Below the pieces are notes generated by a model that searched no databases, was not told the DNA's origin, and saw only the letters and a list, made by a program, of their open reading frames with translations. From assembly GCF_024813435.1 (NCBI RefSeq), contig NZ_JANAEZ010000012.1, positions 102,222-166,221 of the forward strand: a stretch of 64,000 nucleotides of DNA. The letters are read 5' to 3'. The position numbers and the translations under genes were made by a program. This document shows, one piece after another, positions 17,425-27,028 of the stretch. Source of the DNA: Cognataquiflexum gelatinilyticum (GTDB lineage Bacteria > Bacteroidota > Bacteroidia > Cytophagales > Cyclobacteriaceae). The first letter of the stretch is position 1. Each line of letters begins with the position of its first letter.

Positions 17425-17463
17425 GTACCTTGTATTACAAGACATGTATGTATAAAAAGGTAC
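17425..17463. promoter_or_regulatory. Candidate PadR operator region
   Basis: GTACCTT (17425-17431) and its complement AAGGTAC (17457-17463) flank a 25-bp centre that contains ACATGTATGTAT. This is close to the ATGT-N-ACAT half-sites reported for PadR regulators. A further GTACC lies at about 17407. It lies 100 bp upstream of padR. Assignment is by symmetry and position only. Confidence 0.4.
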
Positions 17464-17575
17464 CCAAAATTTAAAAAAAAATAAAAAAAGTTGATTTTTT
17501 TTCAATGGAGGCATTTTTTGACCAAAAGTTGACCAAGAGATTTTTTTTAGGCTCAACATACAAAAAGGATTTTAG

Positions 17576-17603
17576 CAAAAGTAGGTGTGGCTGAAGTGGA
17601 CAA
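17576..17603 (-). promoter_or_regulatory. Candidate promoter for padR-pspC (TTG-N17-TACTTTTG)
   Basis: On the minus strand TTG (17603-17601) and TACTTTTG (17583-17576) match the Bacteroidota -33 and -7 elements with a 17-bp spacer, within the known 17-23 bp range. The predicted leader of about 245 nt to padR is long and would contain the GTACC inverted repeat. Confidence 0.4.
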
Positions 17604-17718
17604 TTTTATGTACGCTTGCGAACAGGTTTTTGGCTTTGTCTTACTTTTTATTTTTGATTAAGACGCTTTTTCCTTAACTATTTATTTTTACTTTGCATCA
17701 TAATTTAATACACGATTA

Positions 17719-18831
17719 ATGGTGATTATCAGGTATTTTATTGGAATACTGTTGTTTTTTAGCGTAGCCAAGCTTAATGCCCAAACAATAGCACCTAAGT
17801 ATTCCAATGAATTCATGAACATTGGTATTGGCGCTCGTGCACTCGGAATGGGAGGTGCGCAGGTATCCTCTGTCCGGGATGTGACAGCAGCTTACTGGAA
17901 TCCTGCAGGTCTGATCGGGATTCGGCATCAGCATGAGTTTGCGATGATGCATGCGGAGTATTTTGCAGGGATTGCCAAGTTTGACTACCTCGGGTACAGT
18001 ACCAGTATTGATATGGACAATTCCATAGGTGTTTCATTGATCCGGTTTGGGGTGGATGATATTCCCGATACCAGGTTTTTGTACGATGCCAATGGAGCAT
18101 TGAATTACAACAATATCCAATTTTTCAATGCAGCTGACTATGCTTTGATGCTGTCATATGCACGTGATGTTAGCGATGTATTCAAAATTGGTTTCAATGG
18201 GAAAGTCATTCATAGAAATGTAGGAAAATTTGCCCAGGCTTGGGGTTTTGGAATGGACGTGGGTGGGATTTTCCTTTTGGAACAATGGCGCTTTGGATTC
18301 ATGCTGCGAGACATTACCACGACTTTCAATGCTTGGTTTCATAATGCGGAACTTGTTAGGGATATTTATGCCCAAACAAACAATCAGATTCCTGTCAATT
18401 CCATTGAACTTACCCTGCCTAGAGCTATATTCAGTGTGACTAGGGATGTTGAGATCAATGATGAATTCAGGGTGCAAGGGGTATTTGACCTTGATTTTAC
18501 TTTTGACGGTAGGAGAAATACCCTCGTGAGGACAGGGTTGGTCAGTGTAGATCCAAGGTTGGGAATAGAAGCATCTTATCGAAACATGGTTTTCCTGAGG
18601 GCCGGAGGCAGCAATGTGCAGCGAATTAAGGATTTTGATGCGACTTACTATACGTCATGGAAACCTAGTTTTGGTTTGGGAGTATTTCTCAATGAAAAGT
18701 TCCAGATTGATTATGCCCTTTCAGATATAGGTGGAATCTCTCAAACGCCCTATTCGCATGTATTCAGTGTAAAAGTGAGTTTGAAAGAACACGAACAAAA
18801 ATTCAGATTGAACAAAGGATGGGAATATTAA
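17719..18831 (+). CDS. porV2: Type IX sorting protein, PorV2-like outer-membrane barrel
   Basis: 370 residues. A signal peptide (about 1-21, AKLNAQ) is followed by the PorV/PorQ (UPF0164-like) signature NIGIGARALGMGGAQVSSVRDVTAAYWNPAGL, seen here as ARALGMGGA and AYWNPAGL (about 33-62). The rest is a FadL-like barrel ending in an aromatic-rich strand. PorV shuttles type IX cargo from the translocon to the sortase PorU at the outer membrane. The second-copy form, named PorV2 in some annotations, is found beside PorU2. That matches the next gene, whose ATG follows this stop by 1 bp. It is not beside other T9SS core genes. Confidence 0.8.
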   Translation: MVIIRYFIGILLFFSVAKLNAQTIAPKYSNEFMNIGIGARALGMGGAQVSSVRDVTAAYWNPAGLIGIRHQHEFAMMHAEYFAGIAKFDYLGYSTSIDMDNSIGVSLIRFGVDDIPDTRFLYDANGALNYNNIQFFNAADYALMLSYARDVSDVFKIGFNGKVIHRNVGKFAQAWGFGMDVGGIFLLEQWRFGFMLRDITTTFNAWFHNAELVRDIYAQTNNQIPVNSIELTLPRAIFSVTRDVEINDEFRVQGVFDLDFTFDGRRNTLVRTGLVSVDPRLGIEASYRNMVFLRAGGSNVQRIKDFDATYYTSWKPSFGLGVFLNEKFQIDYALSDIGGISQTPYSHVFSVKVSLKEHEQKFRLNKGWEY

Positions 18832-18832
18832 C

Positions 18833-21800
18833 ATGGTAAAAAGAATCTTTTTTTCAATAGTGGTATTCTTTTGTTCCGCTTTGGCATTTGCGCAAAGTGG
18901 ATGGATAGATTATAACCAGACATATTATAAAATCCCCACTGCTTCCGATGGTATTCATAGGTTGAATTTCACATCTCTTTCTGCCTCAGGCCTCAACCCT
19001 AATATCATGGACCCTCGCAATATCCGGATATTTCACAGAGGAGAGGAAGTCGCGGTTTTTGTTCAGGGACAGGAGGACGGAAAGTTTGATCCTACGGATT
19101 ATATTGATTTTTACGGAAAAAAGAATGACGGGACCCTAGATTCTGGATTTTACAAGGATCCTGCCTACCAAGGCAACACCATGTATAATATCCATAATGA
19201 TACTACTGCATTTTTTCTGACTTTGTCGCCCGGTATTCAAGGTAAAAGAATGGCAGTCAGGCAAGCGCCGGATTCCGCCTTTCCTATACAAAACAATTAC
19301 CAGACAATCAGGCAGGAGGTATATTCGGAAAATTATAACCTTGGACAGATTTACAATCCTGGAGTATATCTTTCTGATTTTGAAGAAGGAAGCGGATGGG
19401 TAAGTGCGGCAATTACAAAGACTAATCCCAGAACCATTACCTTGGCTGAACTTGGTCAAGTGCCCGCCACAGGAAGTGTAAAAATAGAAATCGGACTTAC
19501 AGGTAGGTCTGCTACTCCACATATATCTATAATCAGTGTGGGGCCCAATTCCAGTACATTGAGGCAAGTAGCTTCTTTTGACTACACTGATTATCAGGCG
19601 GTCCACCGGGAGTTGGAGGTTTTGCCTTCAGATTTTAATGCCAACGGTTCCATTGCTATCCGTGTATCCTCGGCAGGCACTAGCGCTACTGACAATGTTT
19701 CCATTGCATACCTCAGATTGACCTATCCAAAAGCGGTCGAAAATGGGGATTTTTCAAAGGAGATCTTTATATCCGGTCCTGAAACCGGTAGGATTCAGAT
19801 CGGTAATGTGCTTTCCGATTATCTTGCATTAGAAGTGTCGGATCCCAATAATCCTGTGATGGTCCCTGTCACAAAGACCGGTAATCAGGTCAGCTTTGTA
19901 GCAGGAATAAGTGGTTCACCAAGCAAAGTGATTGTGGAAAATCAATTGGACGTAGTCAAGATTGCAGGAATGACGCCGGTTAGATTCAGGAATTTGCTTG
20001 GGCAAAGAGCAGATTATATCGTGATATCTCACAAGATTTTGAGAAGGCCTTCTTCCACCTATCCCGACCCTGTCAATGCACACGCTGCCCACAGGGCCTC
20101 TCCACAAGGCGGGGGATATGATACTTTGGTGGTCAATATCGATGACCTGTATAATCAGTTTACTTTTGGAGAAAAAACGCCTTTGGCAGTTTATGAGTTT
20201 TTGAGGGCTTATTATCCTGTACACAAACCTGATTTTCTCCTTTTGATAGGTAGGGCAATGGGTATTTTTTCCACAGCAAGGGCCGGAGGAGTCAATTATT
20301 TTTACAGGAAAAACCCATCTGTATTTCAGTTTCAGGATATTATCCCACCGGCAGGTTATCCTTATGCGGACAACAATTACACGATGGGACTTGACCCGGA
20401 AAATCCCAGTCTAGCTGCCATATCCATTGGAAGGGTTCCTGCCCGAAATCCTGATCAGGTTGCAGCCTATCTTGACAAGGTAAAAGAGAAAGATGCCCTC
20501 GGGGTATCTGAGGATTGGCAAAAAGAAGTGGTTCACCTTAGCGGCGGTGTATCGGCATTTGAGCTCAACAGGTACTTTGGTTTCTTAAACGGATTCAAAA
20601 ATATCATTGAAGGACCTTACATGGGAGCCAATGTTACTACTTACAGAAAGCGCTCCAATTCCACCATTGAATTGATTGACATTTCGGCAGATATCAACAG
20701 GGGCACAAGTTTGGTGACTTTTTTTGGTCATGGATCGCCTTCTTTGATTGATATTGAAATAGGCTTCGCATCAGATCCCAATTTGGGATATGCCAATAAA
20801 GGAAAATACCCGATGTTGCTGTTGAACGGCTGTGATGCCGGAAACTCATTTGGCAATGCTTATACTTTTGGAGAGGATTGGGTATTGACTCCGGAGAAAG
20901 GGGCCACAAATTTCATGGCTCATGCGAATATCGGTGTGGATGTATACCTCCGCAGGTACAGTGAATCATTTTATATCAAAGCTTTTTCAGATTCTACGAC
21001 GATTTACCAACCTGTTGGAATAGTTAGGAGGGAGGCAGAAAAATGGTTTTTCGCTAGATATGGAGAATCTGCAGTCAACCGTTCTCATGCCGAACAGCTG
21101 GTCATGTTGGGTGATCCTGCGATAAGGCTATTTCCTGCAAATAAGGCTGATTATTCTGTTTTGGAACCTGATGTGACTTTAGGTAGCTACGAAGGAGAGA
21201 CCTTCAACGCGCTCGCTGATTCTCTAAAATTCTCTTTTGTTCTCAAAAATATCGGAAGAGTGGATTTGGATTCTCTCCATTTTAAAGTTTCCAGAAGACT
21301 GCCAGATGGGACACAGATCAACTATCCTTTGGTCACCATTCCTCCTGTCTACAGGAAAGACACGCTTGACTTCATGATTCCAAATACCGGAATACAGTCC
21401 TTTGGAGATAATATTTTTACCTTGGAAATCAATCCTTCAAGAGAAATTCCTGAGATGACGTATAGTAACAATTCTGTTACAGTCACCAAATTCATCCCAT
21501 TGAGTGGAACAATACATCTAATTCCTGAAAATTTTGGTATTGTCAACCAAACTGAAATCAATCTCATTGCTCAGATTCCCGGAAAATCGGTCGAACCAAG
21601 AAATCTTGTCATTCAGCTTGATACAGCGGCCAACTTTTCATCAGCTACGCGAAGGGAAACAAGAATAACCACGTCCAATCTTGCCAATTGGGAAGTCAAT
21701 TTGTTTCAAAATATTCCCCAACGGGACTCTGTCACCTTCTATTGGAGATCTAGATTTTTAGACCCAAGGGAAGGTGAAAGCCAGGAATGGACAGAGGGAA

Positions 21801-23860
21801 GCTTCTCCTTCATTACAAATGGTCCAGAAGGATGGACCCAAAGAGAACAGGCACAGATCCAGACCAATCAGCTAAACAACCTTGAAGTCGATCCTGTTAA
21901 GCGACAGTGGAAATACAAAGATACCAAGTTGGATATAGGCGTATTTACATTTGGAAATCAAACAGACAGTCTAACTTTCAGGAATACACAGTTCTACCTG
22001 AAAGGTGTACCATATATTCTGGACAATGTGAATAATGCCAATTCTAGGCTATGTCCTGATGGATCACTTGGTTTGGTGGCTTTTGAGCAAAGGTCCTTGA
22101 CGCCATATTTGGTGATTCCGGTACCAGGCTTCGATATTCTAGATGGAAGGAGTTGCGGAAGGGTACCTCAAGTGATACAAAGTGTCAGAAATGCCTGGAT
22201 CACCCAACCGGGCCAAAGGATGCTTTTGGATTATATCGATGGACTCAAAGAAGGTGATTATGTCGTCATCTTTTCTGTAGGCAATGTGACATTTCAGCAA
22301 TGGCCAGATGCAGTATTTGAGAAAATGAAAGAAATCGGTGCCAATGAAGCTGTACTCAGAAATCTTCAAAACGGAGATCCATACATCTTATATGGCCGCA
22401 AAGGTATGGTTCCGGGAGAGGCTGTTGAGATTGTTGCACAGCAAAATCTGGAATTGGAGACCAATCAACAAATCATAGAGTTTGAAACTGAGATCCAGGG
22501 ATATTTGTCTTCAGGAAGTATTGTAACACCGAGAATAGGACCTTCATCAGAATGGAAACAATTTTTTAATCAAGTAAATACAAGAGACTGGTTTGATGAA
22601 GAACTGGCTTATTTTGATGTCGTTGGCGTTAAGCCTACTGGTGAAGAACAAGTTCTTTTTAATCAGGTACAAGCTGGTGAGATTGACCTTTCCAGCGTCA
22701 ATCCAACCCTTTTCCCTTTCCTTAGGCTTAAGTATGCGATGGAAGATGAGCTTTCAACAGCCCCTGCCTACTTGGATAAATGGCAAGTCAATTATACAGG
22801 GGTGACGGAAGGTGTATTGATTTTTAATGGGAAAGATGAAAAAATGAACCTTCAGGAAGGGCAGGTGGTAAACCTCAACTTCGAATTTGTGAATATTTCC
22901 CAAATGGATTTCAAAGACTCAATACTCGTGGAATGGGAATTCAACAATACCACCACCAAGAAAGTTGAAAGGTTTTCAAAGAAAATCCCTGCAGTCAAAT
23001 CCGGGGAAAAGTACGAATTCACCATAGAATTTAATTCTGTCGGAAATGGGGGCGAAGTGCAGGTAGAGGTTTTTGCCAATCCAAGGATCATTCTTGAACA
23101 AACTTTCAGGAACAACATCATTGATTTAGGAAATTACTTTATTGTTGCCCCGGATCAGAACAATGCCATATTGGATGTCAATTTTGATGGGGTTTATATC
23201 CTTGACGGTGACATCGTTTCTCCCACAGTGATGATTACCTCCATCCTCAAAAATGAAAAATCACTGATCCTCAAGAAGGATACATTAGGATTGGAGATTT
23301 TCCTAAGAAAGCCTTGTGAGAACTGCCAATTTGAAAAAATTAACTTCTCTTCACCTCTTGTGACATGGACTGAGGCAACTGAGAATAGCAGTTTCAAAGT
23401 GGAATTTCGTCCGGGGCCTTTGGACGATGGAATCTATACCCTTCGTGTTTTGACCGAAGACCTGGGAGTAGACAAGCCTTACGAAATCAACTTTGAGGTT
23501 ATCAATGAATCTACTATTACAAATTTTTACCCCTATCCCAATCCATTCAGTACAAGCACACGATTTGTATTCACAGTGACAGGTTCTGAGATTCCAGATC
23601 AGATCAAGGTTCAGATTATGACAGTGACCGGGCGGGTAGTCAGGGAAATACTCCAAGATGAACTCGGACCGATCAGAATTGGAAACAACATCAGTGAATT
23701 TGCCTGGGACGGAACGGATGAATTTGGCGATCAGCTTGCAAATGGAGTTTATATCTACAGGGTTTTGGTTCGAAAGGACGGCCAATTTGTAGAGCTTCGG
23801 GGTACCGCGGGAGATAAGGCCTTCAAGCAGGGCTATGGGAAAATGTACTTGTTAAGGTAA
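18833..23860 (+). CDS. porU2: Type IX secretion sortase-like C25 peptidase, PorU2-like
   Basis: 1675 residues. Signal peptide 1-21 (ALAFAQ); beta-rich N-terminal region to about 390; C25 (gingipain-type) cysteine peptidase domain about 394-765 with the catalytic His633 in TFFGHGS and Cys667 in LLNGCDAG; then several beta-sandwich (CARDB/Ig-like) repeats from about 770 to 1560. The C-terminal domain (1564-1675) contains YPYPNPF and GVYIYRVLV, a FlgD/T9SS-sorting-like fold. Canonical PorU cleaves C-terminal signals of cargo and attaches the cargo to the surface; this longer version is the PorU2 type. Translation is almost certainly coupled to porV2. Cargo specificity is unknown. Confidence 0.82.
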   Translation: MVKRIFFSIVVFFCSALAFAQSGWIDYNQTYYKIPTASDGIHRLNFTSLSASGLNPNIMDPRNIRIFHRGEEVAVFVQGQEDGKFDPTDYIDFYGKKNDGTLDSGFYKDPAYQGNTMYNIHNDTTAFFLTLSPGIQGKRMAVRQAPDSAFPIQNNYQTIRQEVYSENYNLGQIYNPGVYLSDFEEGSGWVSAAITKTNPRTITLAELGQVPATGSVKIEIGLTGRSATPHISIISVGPNSSTLRQVASFDYTDYQAVHRELEVLPSDFNANGSIAIRVSSAGTSATDNVSIAYLRLTYPKAVENGDFSKEIFISGPETGRIQIGNVLSDYLALEVSDPNNPVMVPVTKTGNQVSFVAGISGSPSKVIVENQLDVVKIAGMTPVRFRNLLGQRADYIVISHKILRRPSSTYPDPVNAHAAHRASPQGGGYDTLVVNIDDLYNQFTFGEKTPLAVYEFLRAYYPVHKPDFLLLIGRAMGIFSTARAGGVNYFYRKNPSVFQFQDIIPPAGYPYADNNYTMGLDPENPSLAAISIGRVPARNPDQVAAYLDKVKEKDALGVSEDWQKEVVHLSGGVSAFELNRYFGFLNGFKNIIEGPYMGANVTTYRKRSNSTIELIDISADINRGTSLVTFFGHGSPSLIDIEIGFASDPNLGYANKGKYPMLLLNGCDAGNSFGNAYTFGEDWVLTPEKGATNFMAHANIGVDVYLRRYSESFYIKAFSDSTTIYQPVGIVRREAEKWFFARYGESAVNRSHAEQLVMLGDPAIRLFPANKADYSVLEPDVTLGSYEGETFNALADSLKFSFVLKNIGRVDLDSLHFKVSRRLPDGTQINYPLVTIPPVYRKDTLDFMIPNTGIQSFGDNIFTLEINPSREIPEMTYSNNSVTVTKFIPLSGTIHLIPENFGIVNQTEINLIAQIPGKSVEPRNLVIQLDTAANFSSATRRETRITTSNLANWEVNLFQNIPQRDSVTFYWRSRFLDPREGESQEWTEGSFSFITNGPEGWTQREQAQIQTNQLNNLEVDPVKRQWKYKDTKLDIGVFTFGNQTDSLTFRNTQFYLKGVPYILDNVNNANSRLCPDGSLGLVAFEQRSLTPYLVIPVPGFDILDGRSCGRVPQVIQSVRNAWITQPGQRMLLDYIDGLKEGDYVVIFSVGNVTFQQWPDAVFEKMKEIGANEAVLRNLQNGDPYILYGRKGMVPGEAVEIVAQQNLELETNQQIIEFETEIQGYLSSGSIVTPRIGPSSEWKQFFNQVNTRDWFDEELAYFDVVGVKPTGEEQVLFNQVQAGEIDLSSVNPTLFPFLRLKYAMEDELSTAPAYLDKWQVNYTGVTEGVLIFNGKDEKMNLQEGQVVNLNFEFVNISQMDFKDSILVEWEFNNTTTKKVERFSKKIPAVKSGEKYEFTIEFNSVGNGGEVQVEVFANPRIILEQTFRNNIIDLGNYFIVAPDQNNAILDVNFDGVYILDGDIVSPTVMITSILKNEKSLILKKDTLGLEIFLRKPCENCQFEKINFSSPLVTWTEATENSSFKVEFRPGPLDDGIYTLRVLTEDLGVDKPYEINFEVINESTITNFYPYPNPFSTSTRFVFTVTGSEIPDQIKVQIMTVTGRVVREILQDELGPIRIGNNISEFAWDGTDEFGDQLANGVYIYRVLVRKDGQFVELRGTAGDKAFKQGYGKMYLLR

Positions 23861-23970
23861 AATTTTGGAAATTAAATGTTACCGGATCTGTTCAAGGGAT
23901 AAACCCTAAAATAGTGGACTAGCAATTACACCAATTTAAGGTAAAATCTTTAGTATCGTTGAATTTATAT

Positions 23971-24006
23971 AAAAGAGCCTATTTCTGATTAGAAATAGGC
24001 TCTTTT
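23971..24006. terminator. Bidirectional terminator between convergent genes
   Basis: Perfect 16-bp arms (23971-23986 and 23991-24006) surround the loop GATT, with A4 and T4 at the ends. It closes both porU2 (plus) and the DUF6515-like gene (minus). Confidence 0.9.
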
Positions 24007-24034
24007 ATTGAAAGGTTAATTTATGAATGGAATC

Positions 24035-25345
24035 TCAACCTTCTTCATCCTCATATTCCAAAACTATAATTTCGTACATGTTCTTTCCATTGACCTGCAC
24101 AGGCTGATAGTAGGTTTCTCCATATCTGACAAGTGTTCTTTCTCCAACCTTAACTTCCTCACCGCCTTCGGAAAGATTTTCTACCAAAGCTCCGGCTGTT
24201 GGCGGTACGACAACATATCCTTTAGAGGTTTTTTCATAAAATGCTCCACCCCAATAATAGTTGACTTCATTGTTCTCCAATTTAACCACCTCGTAATTAT
24301 CAGGTATCGAGCTCACTTCTGCACCGATAGGTGCGGGAACAACCACCCATCCGTCATCATCCTTTTGGTAAAACACGCCATCAGCATATTGGAATTCATT
24401 GATGACATTGGTCACATTGGTTACGTTAGTAATATTGGTTTCATTCGTGACGTTGGTCACATTGACCACTTGGGCCTGTGGTGGAGGCATAGGCATCCAA
24501 AAACCCCAAGGGTGCCACATTGGTCCCCAAAAGAACGGTCTGAAAGGGAAAAAGAAAAATGGATGGAAAGCAAAAACCCTCATTCCTCCCCACATAAACG
24601 GTGGTCTCATCATCATGGGAGACATCACATTTACCCTTACCACTGTGTTTCTTTGGGCATTGATGTTGATATTATTGTTGTTTCCGATATTGATATTATT
24701 ATTTCCTCCTCCAGGTCTGTTACTTCCTCCCGGCCTGTTACCGTTTCCGGACCCCGGTCTGTTTCCATCACCCACTCCTGGGTTTCTCCCGCTATCAGGA
24801 CGGTTAGAAGGTCGGTTTCCGGTTGCGCTTCCTGTCCTGTCAGATTCTCTGTTTCCTGCTCTGCTACCGGATGCACTTCCTTGACCTGCAGACTCTGCTC
24901 CGGGTCTTGTAGCTTGGTCCCTGCTTTGACGGGAAGAATTGATAGACCTGTCACTATTTGCCTGATTGGTATTTACTTGTCTGTCCGGAGCCCTTTGTGC
25001 ACCTCCGTTGATGGAGCCTGCAGAACCAGTAGACGGTCTAGATGAAGGCTGTGCAGCACGATTATTAGATGGTGCTGTGGCAGGTTGCCTTGAGGGACTG
25101 TTAGTGCTTGGCCTTGAAGCTGTACCCCCACTCGGCCTAGATGGAGAAGTACTGCTTGGTCTAGAAGCTGCGCCTCCGCTTGGTCTGGCAGAGCCGCCAC
25201 CACTTGGTCTAGCCGCAGCTCCGCCACCGGCTCTACCTCCTCCATGATTCATTCTTTGAGCCATCAGGCTACTTGGATCAGAAGCTAACAATAGCATTAA
25301 AAGAGCTGTCCCTGCCAATTTTGAATATTTTTTAAGCATTTTCAT
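24035..25345 (-). CDS. Secreted low-complexity protein with DUF6515-like C-terminus
   Basis: 436 residues in three parts. A signal peptide (about 1-30, SSLMAQ) comes first. A long disordered region (31-220) is built from Gly/Ser/Arg/Pro units such as RPSGGGSARPSGG and later Asn-rich NNINIGNNNN. It leads into an aromatic patch HPFFFFPFRPFFWGPMWHPW (about 258-277) and a VTN/ITN repeat (about 291-312). The C-terminal part has two copies of a Y-x-x-G-x-F/Y-Y-x-K-x-x-x-G-Y/W-V-V-V-P motif, as in DUF6515 proteins of Bacteroidota. No known enzymatic role; an envelope or matrix protein is plausible. A DUF2092 gene lies 11 bp upstream on the same strand. Confidence 0.6.
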   Translation of the reverse strand: MKMLKKYSKLAGTALLMLLLASDPSSLMAQRMNHGGGRAGGGAAARPSGGGSARPSGGAASRPSSTSPSRPSGGTASRPSTNSPSRQPATAPSNNRAAQPSSRPSTGSAGSINGGAQRAPDRQVNTNQANSDRSINSSRQSRDQATRPGAESAGQGSASGSRAGNRESDRTGSATGNRPSNRPDSGRNPGVGDGNRPGSGNGNRPGGSNRPGGGNNNINIGNNNNININAQRNTVVRVNVMSPMMMRPPFMWGGMRVFAFHPFFFFPFRPFFWGPMWHPWGFWMPMPPPQAQVVNVTNVTNETNITNVTNVTNVINEFQYADGVFYQKDDDGWVVVPAPIGAEVSSIPDNYEVVKLENNEVNYYWGGAFYEKTSKGYVVVPPTAGALVENLSEGGEEVKVGERTLVRYGETYYQPVQVNGKNMYEIIVLEYEDEEG

Positions 25346-25356
25346 GGGATTTCAAT

Positions 25357-26100
25357 TCAATAGGTTGATGATTTTGAAACGATTTTTTGACGCCTTGCGC
25401 TTTCAGGTACTGTAAAGTCAAAGATTGCTTCAGGTAAATCAGGGTTTAGCTTCCAATTGGAAAATATACCTTCAAACTGCAGCGTTTCACCATCTTTTTT
25501 CTCATGGATCACATATCGGGCAGGAAGGGCAAAAGTATCATTGTGGATCCATATTTGAATGTGTTTATCACTTCCTTTGGCAACAATATGGTGGTAATCT
25601 CTTCCCTCAAAATGAACCAACCCCACGTAGTAGATACTTTCGCTGTGTTCGATCAAATCATCTGTAAATGAGGGATAAAAGAAATCACCTGCTGGAAAAT
25701 CAACTCCATAATCCGCATTGACCATATCGATGGTTTCTAGGATGTTGTCAGGAGTCTCAATAAATCCATAGGTATTTGCTGTAAAGGAGTAAAACATAAG
25801 CATGTCTGTATTGTACCAATACCCTAATTCTTCTTTGGGACCTTTGGTATGTACATGCATTTTGTCAGGCCCTACCAAATAAACATCATGCATTGAATAC
25901 TGCCTTAGGATACCTTTGTCAGGGTCATTGACATCTATTCCGGTTTTGAGCTGAAAGCTGCAGGATTTAAGGTTTCCGATAACCTCGCTCATCCGGTCCA
26001 ATAAGACCACTGCCCTTGCATCTATGGTACTATCCTGTGCCTTTGCACCGAATACCAATAAAAATGCAACCATAAAACAACTTATTTTTTGCATAGACAT
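25357..26100 (-). CDS. DUF2092-family exported protein
   Basis: 247 residues with a signal peptide (about 1-21, LVFGAKA). The body has LKSCSFQLKTGIDV, DVYLVGPDKMHVHTKG, FYSFTANTYGFIETP and ALPARYVIHEKK, the order of conserved blocks in DUF2092 (a LolA/LolB-like half-barrel of the outer membrane or periplasm). LolA-like folds bind lipid acyl chains, so lipoprotein or lipid handling is possible but unproven. A second ATG (residue 3) is an alternative start. It forms an operon with the downstream low-complexity gene (11-bp gap), so the two may act together at the envelope. Confidence 0.75.
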   Translation of the reverse strand: MSMQKISCFMVAFLLVFGAKAQDSTIDARAVVLLDRMSEVIGNLKSCSFQLKTGIDVNDPDKGILRQYSMHDVYLVGPDKMHVHTKGPKEELGYWYNTDMLMFYSFTANTYGFIETPDNILETIDMVNADYGVDFPAGDFFYPSFTDDLIEHSESIYYVGLVHFEGRDYHHIVAKGSDKHIQIWIHNDTFALPARYVIHEKKDGETLQFEGIFSNWKLNPDLPEAIFDFTVPESARRQKIVSKSSTY

Positions 26101-26255
26101 AAGGAAATTTATAAATGAATACTCTTTAAGGGAAATCTGATATTAAAATTAAAAACTATTGGGACAAACAACTATAGCATTTAAAAAAATCAGGATTGTT
26201 TTCTTCAGAGGTGATTCTTTTGGGATTAAAGATTGAAATGTCAATGAGTTGGATT

Positions 26256-26957
26256 TTAATTTCTTTTTAAAAACCGCCAAATTCCCCATAAACTCAACAC
26301 CAAAAGAAGTAGGAAAATCCAGGCTTTTCCTGAAATACTTTCCTGATTGATTGCGCTATAGACATCTGTACCAAGAGTTCCGGCCCAAAAGGTAAGAATA
26401 GTTCTTGGCAACATTCCGATACTCCCAAAAAGCACAAGTCGTTTCCAACCTACATGAAGTAGGGAAAAAAGCAGATTGGAAACTGCAAACGGAAGCACAG
26501 GGCTAAGCCTTCCGAAGAAAACCAATTCTCCCATCCGGTTTCTTTTTGAAGCAATTAAAGTTTTGGCTTTGGGGTATTTGTCTAAAATGAGGTCTAAACT
26601 GTTGCCTCCGAGTTTTTTTCCCCAACCATATCCCAGGATAGATGCGATGTTATAAGCTAAAAATAAAAAAGGGAATGCTTCCCAACCAAAAATAAATCCG
26701 GACAATCCTGCGACCAACGTCGTGGGCATCAAAGCCATTCCCATTAGGACAGTGACTAAAACCAGATATGAAATGGCTACCAAATAGTCTGAAAAAACCA
26801 GATTTTGCAGGTTTTCCGAATAATTGATAAGAATCGGTAAAGCAGAAAAACTTCCAACAGATGGCATCACTGTCACCCAAAGAAGCGCCAAAGCAACGCC
26901 GGGATTAATCCTGTATGCAGATTGGAATTCCTTGAATATGCCTTGCTTTTTTTCCAT
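26256..26957 (-). CDS. TVP38/TMEM64 family membrane protein (VTT domain)
   Basis: 233 residues from the ATG at 26957 (MEKKQGIF); a longer frame would overlap the divergent metB-like gene. It has five or six hydrophobic segments and the VTT/DedA-like core GLSGFIFGWEAFPFLFLAYN and VFFGRLSPVLPFAVSNLLF (about 135-155 of the short form). The central R-x-S/T-P-V-x-P-F element is thought to form the re-entrant loop of these lipid scramblases and transporters. It is an inner-membrane protein that may move phospholipids or undecaprenyl phosphate. It stands alone. Confidence 0.85.
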   Translation of the reverse strand: MEKKQGIFKEFQSAYRINPGVALALLWVTVMPSVGSFSALPILINYSENLQNLVFSDYLVAISYLVLVTVLMGMALMPTTLVAGLSGFIFGWEAFPFLFLAYNIASILGYGWGKKLGGNSLDLILDKYPKAKTLIASKRNRMGELVFFGRLSPVLPFAVSNLLFSLLHVGWKRLVLFGSIGMLPRTILTFWAGTLGTDVYSAINQESISGKAWIFLLLLVLSLWGIWRFLKRN

Positions 26958-27028
26958 CTTTGGGCCACTGAAGCGTAAAGGAAAACAAAACTTCGGAATT
27001 AAACCCAAAGAAATTAGATATCGCAAAT

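Larger units (their letters stand above)
17326..17718. other. 393-bp gap between divergent padR-pspC and porV2-porU2
   Basis: No gene was found. The stretch is AT-rich. It holds the GTACCTT/AAGGTAC inverted repeat (17425-17463), two TTGACCAA copies 10 bp apart near 17516-17533, and a minus-strand promoter candidate at 17576-17603. On the plus strand the sequence TTACTTTG (17688-17695) is one mismatch from the -7 consensus and may serve porV2. Confidence 0.5.

Noticed and set aside
24973..25247. Long plus-strand and alternate-frame open stretches opposite the low-complexity gene
   Set aside because: They are produced by the Gly/Ser/Arg/Pro repeats read in other frames; no start context, no family, and full overlap with a gene that has a signal peptide.
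27000..27028. SAM riboswitch before metB
   Set aside because: Only 71 bp separate it from the divergent gene, and no SAM-family core was seen.
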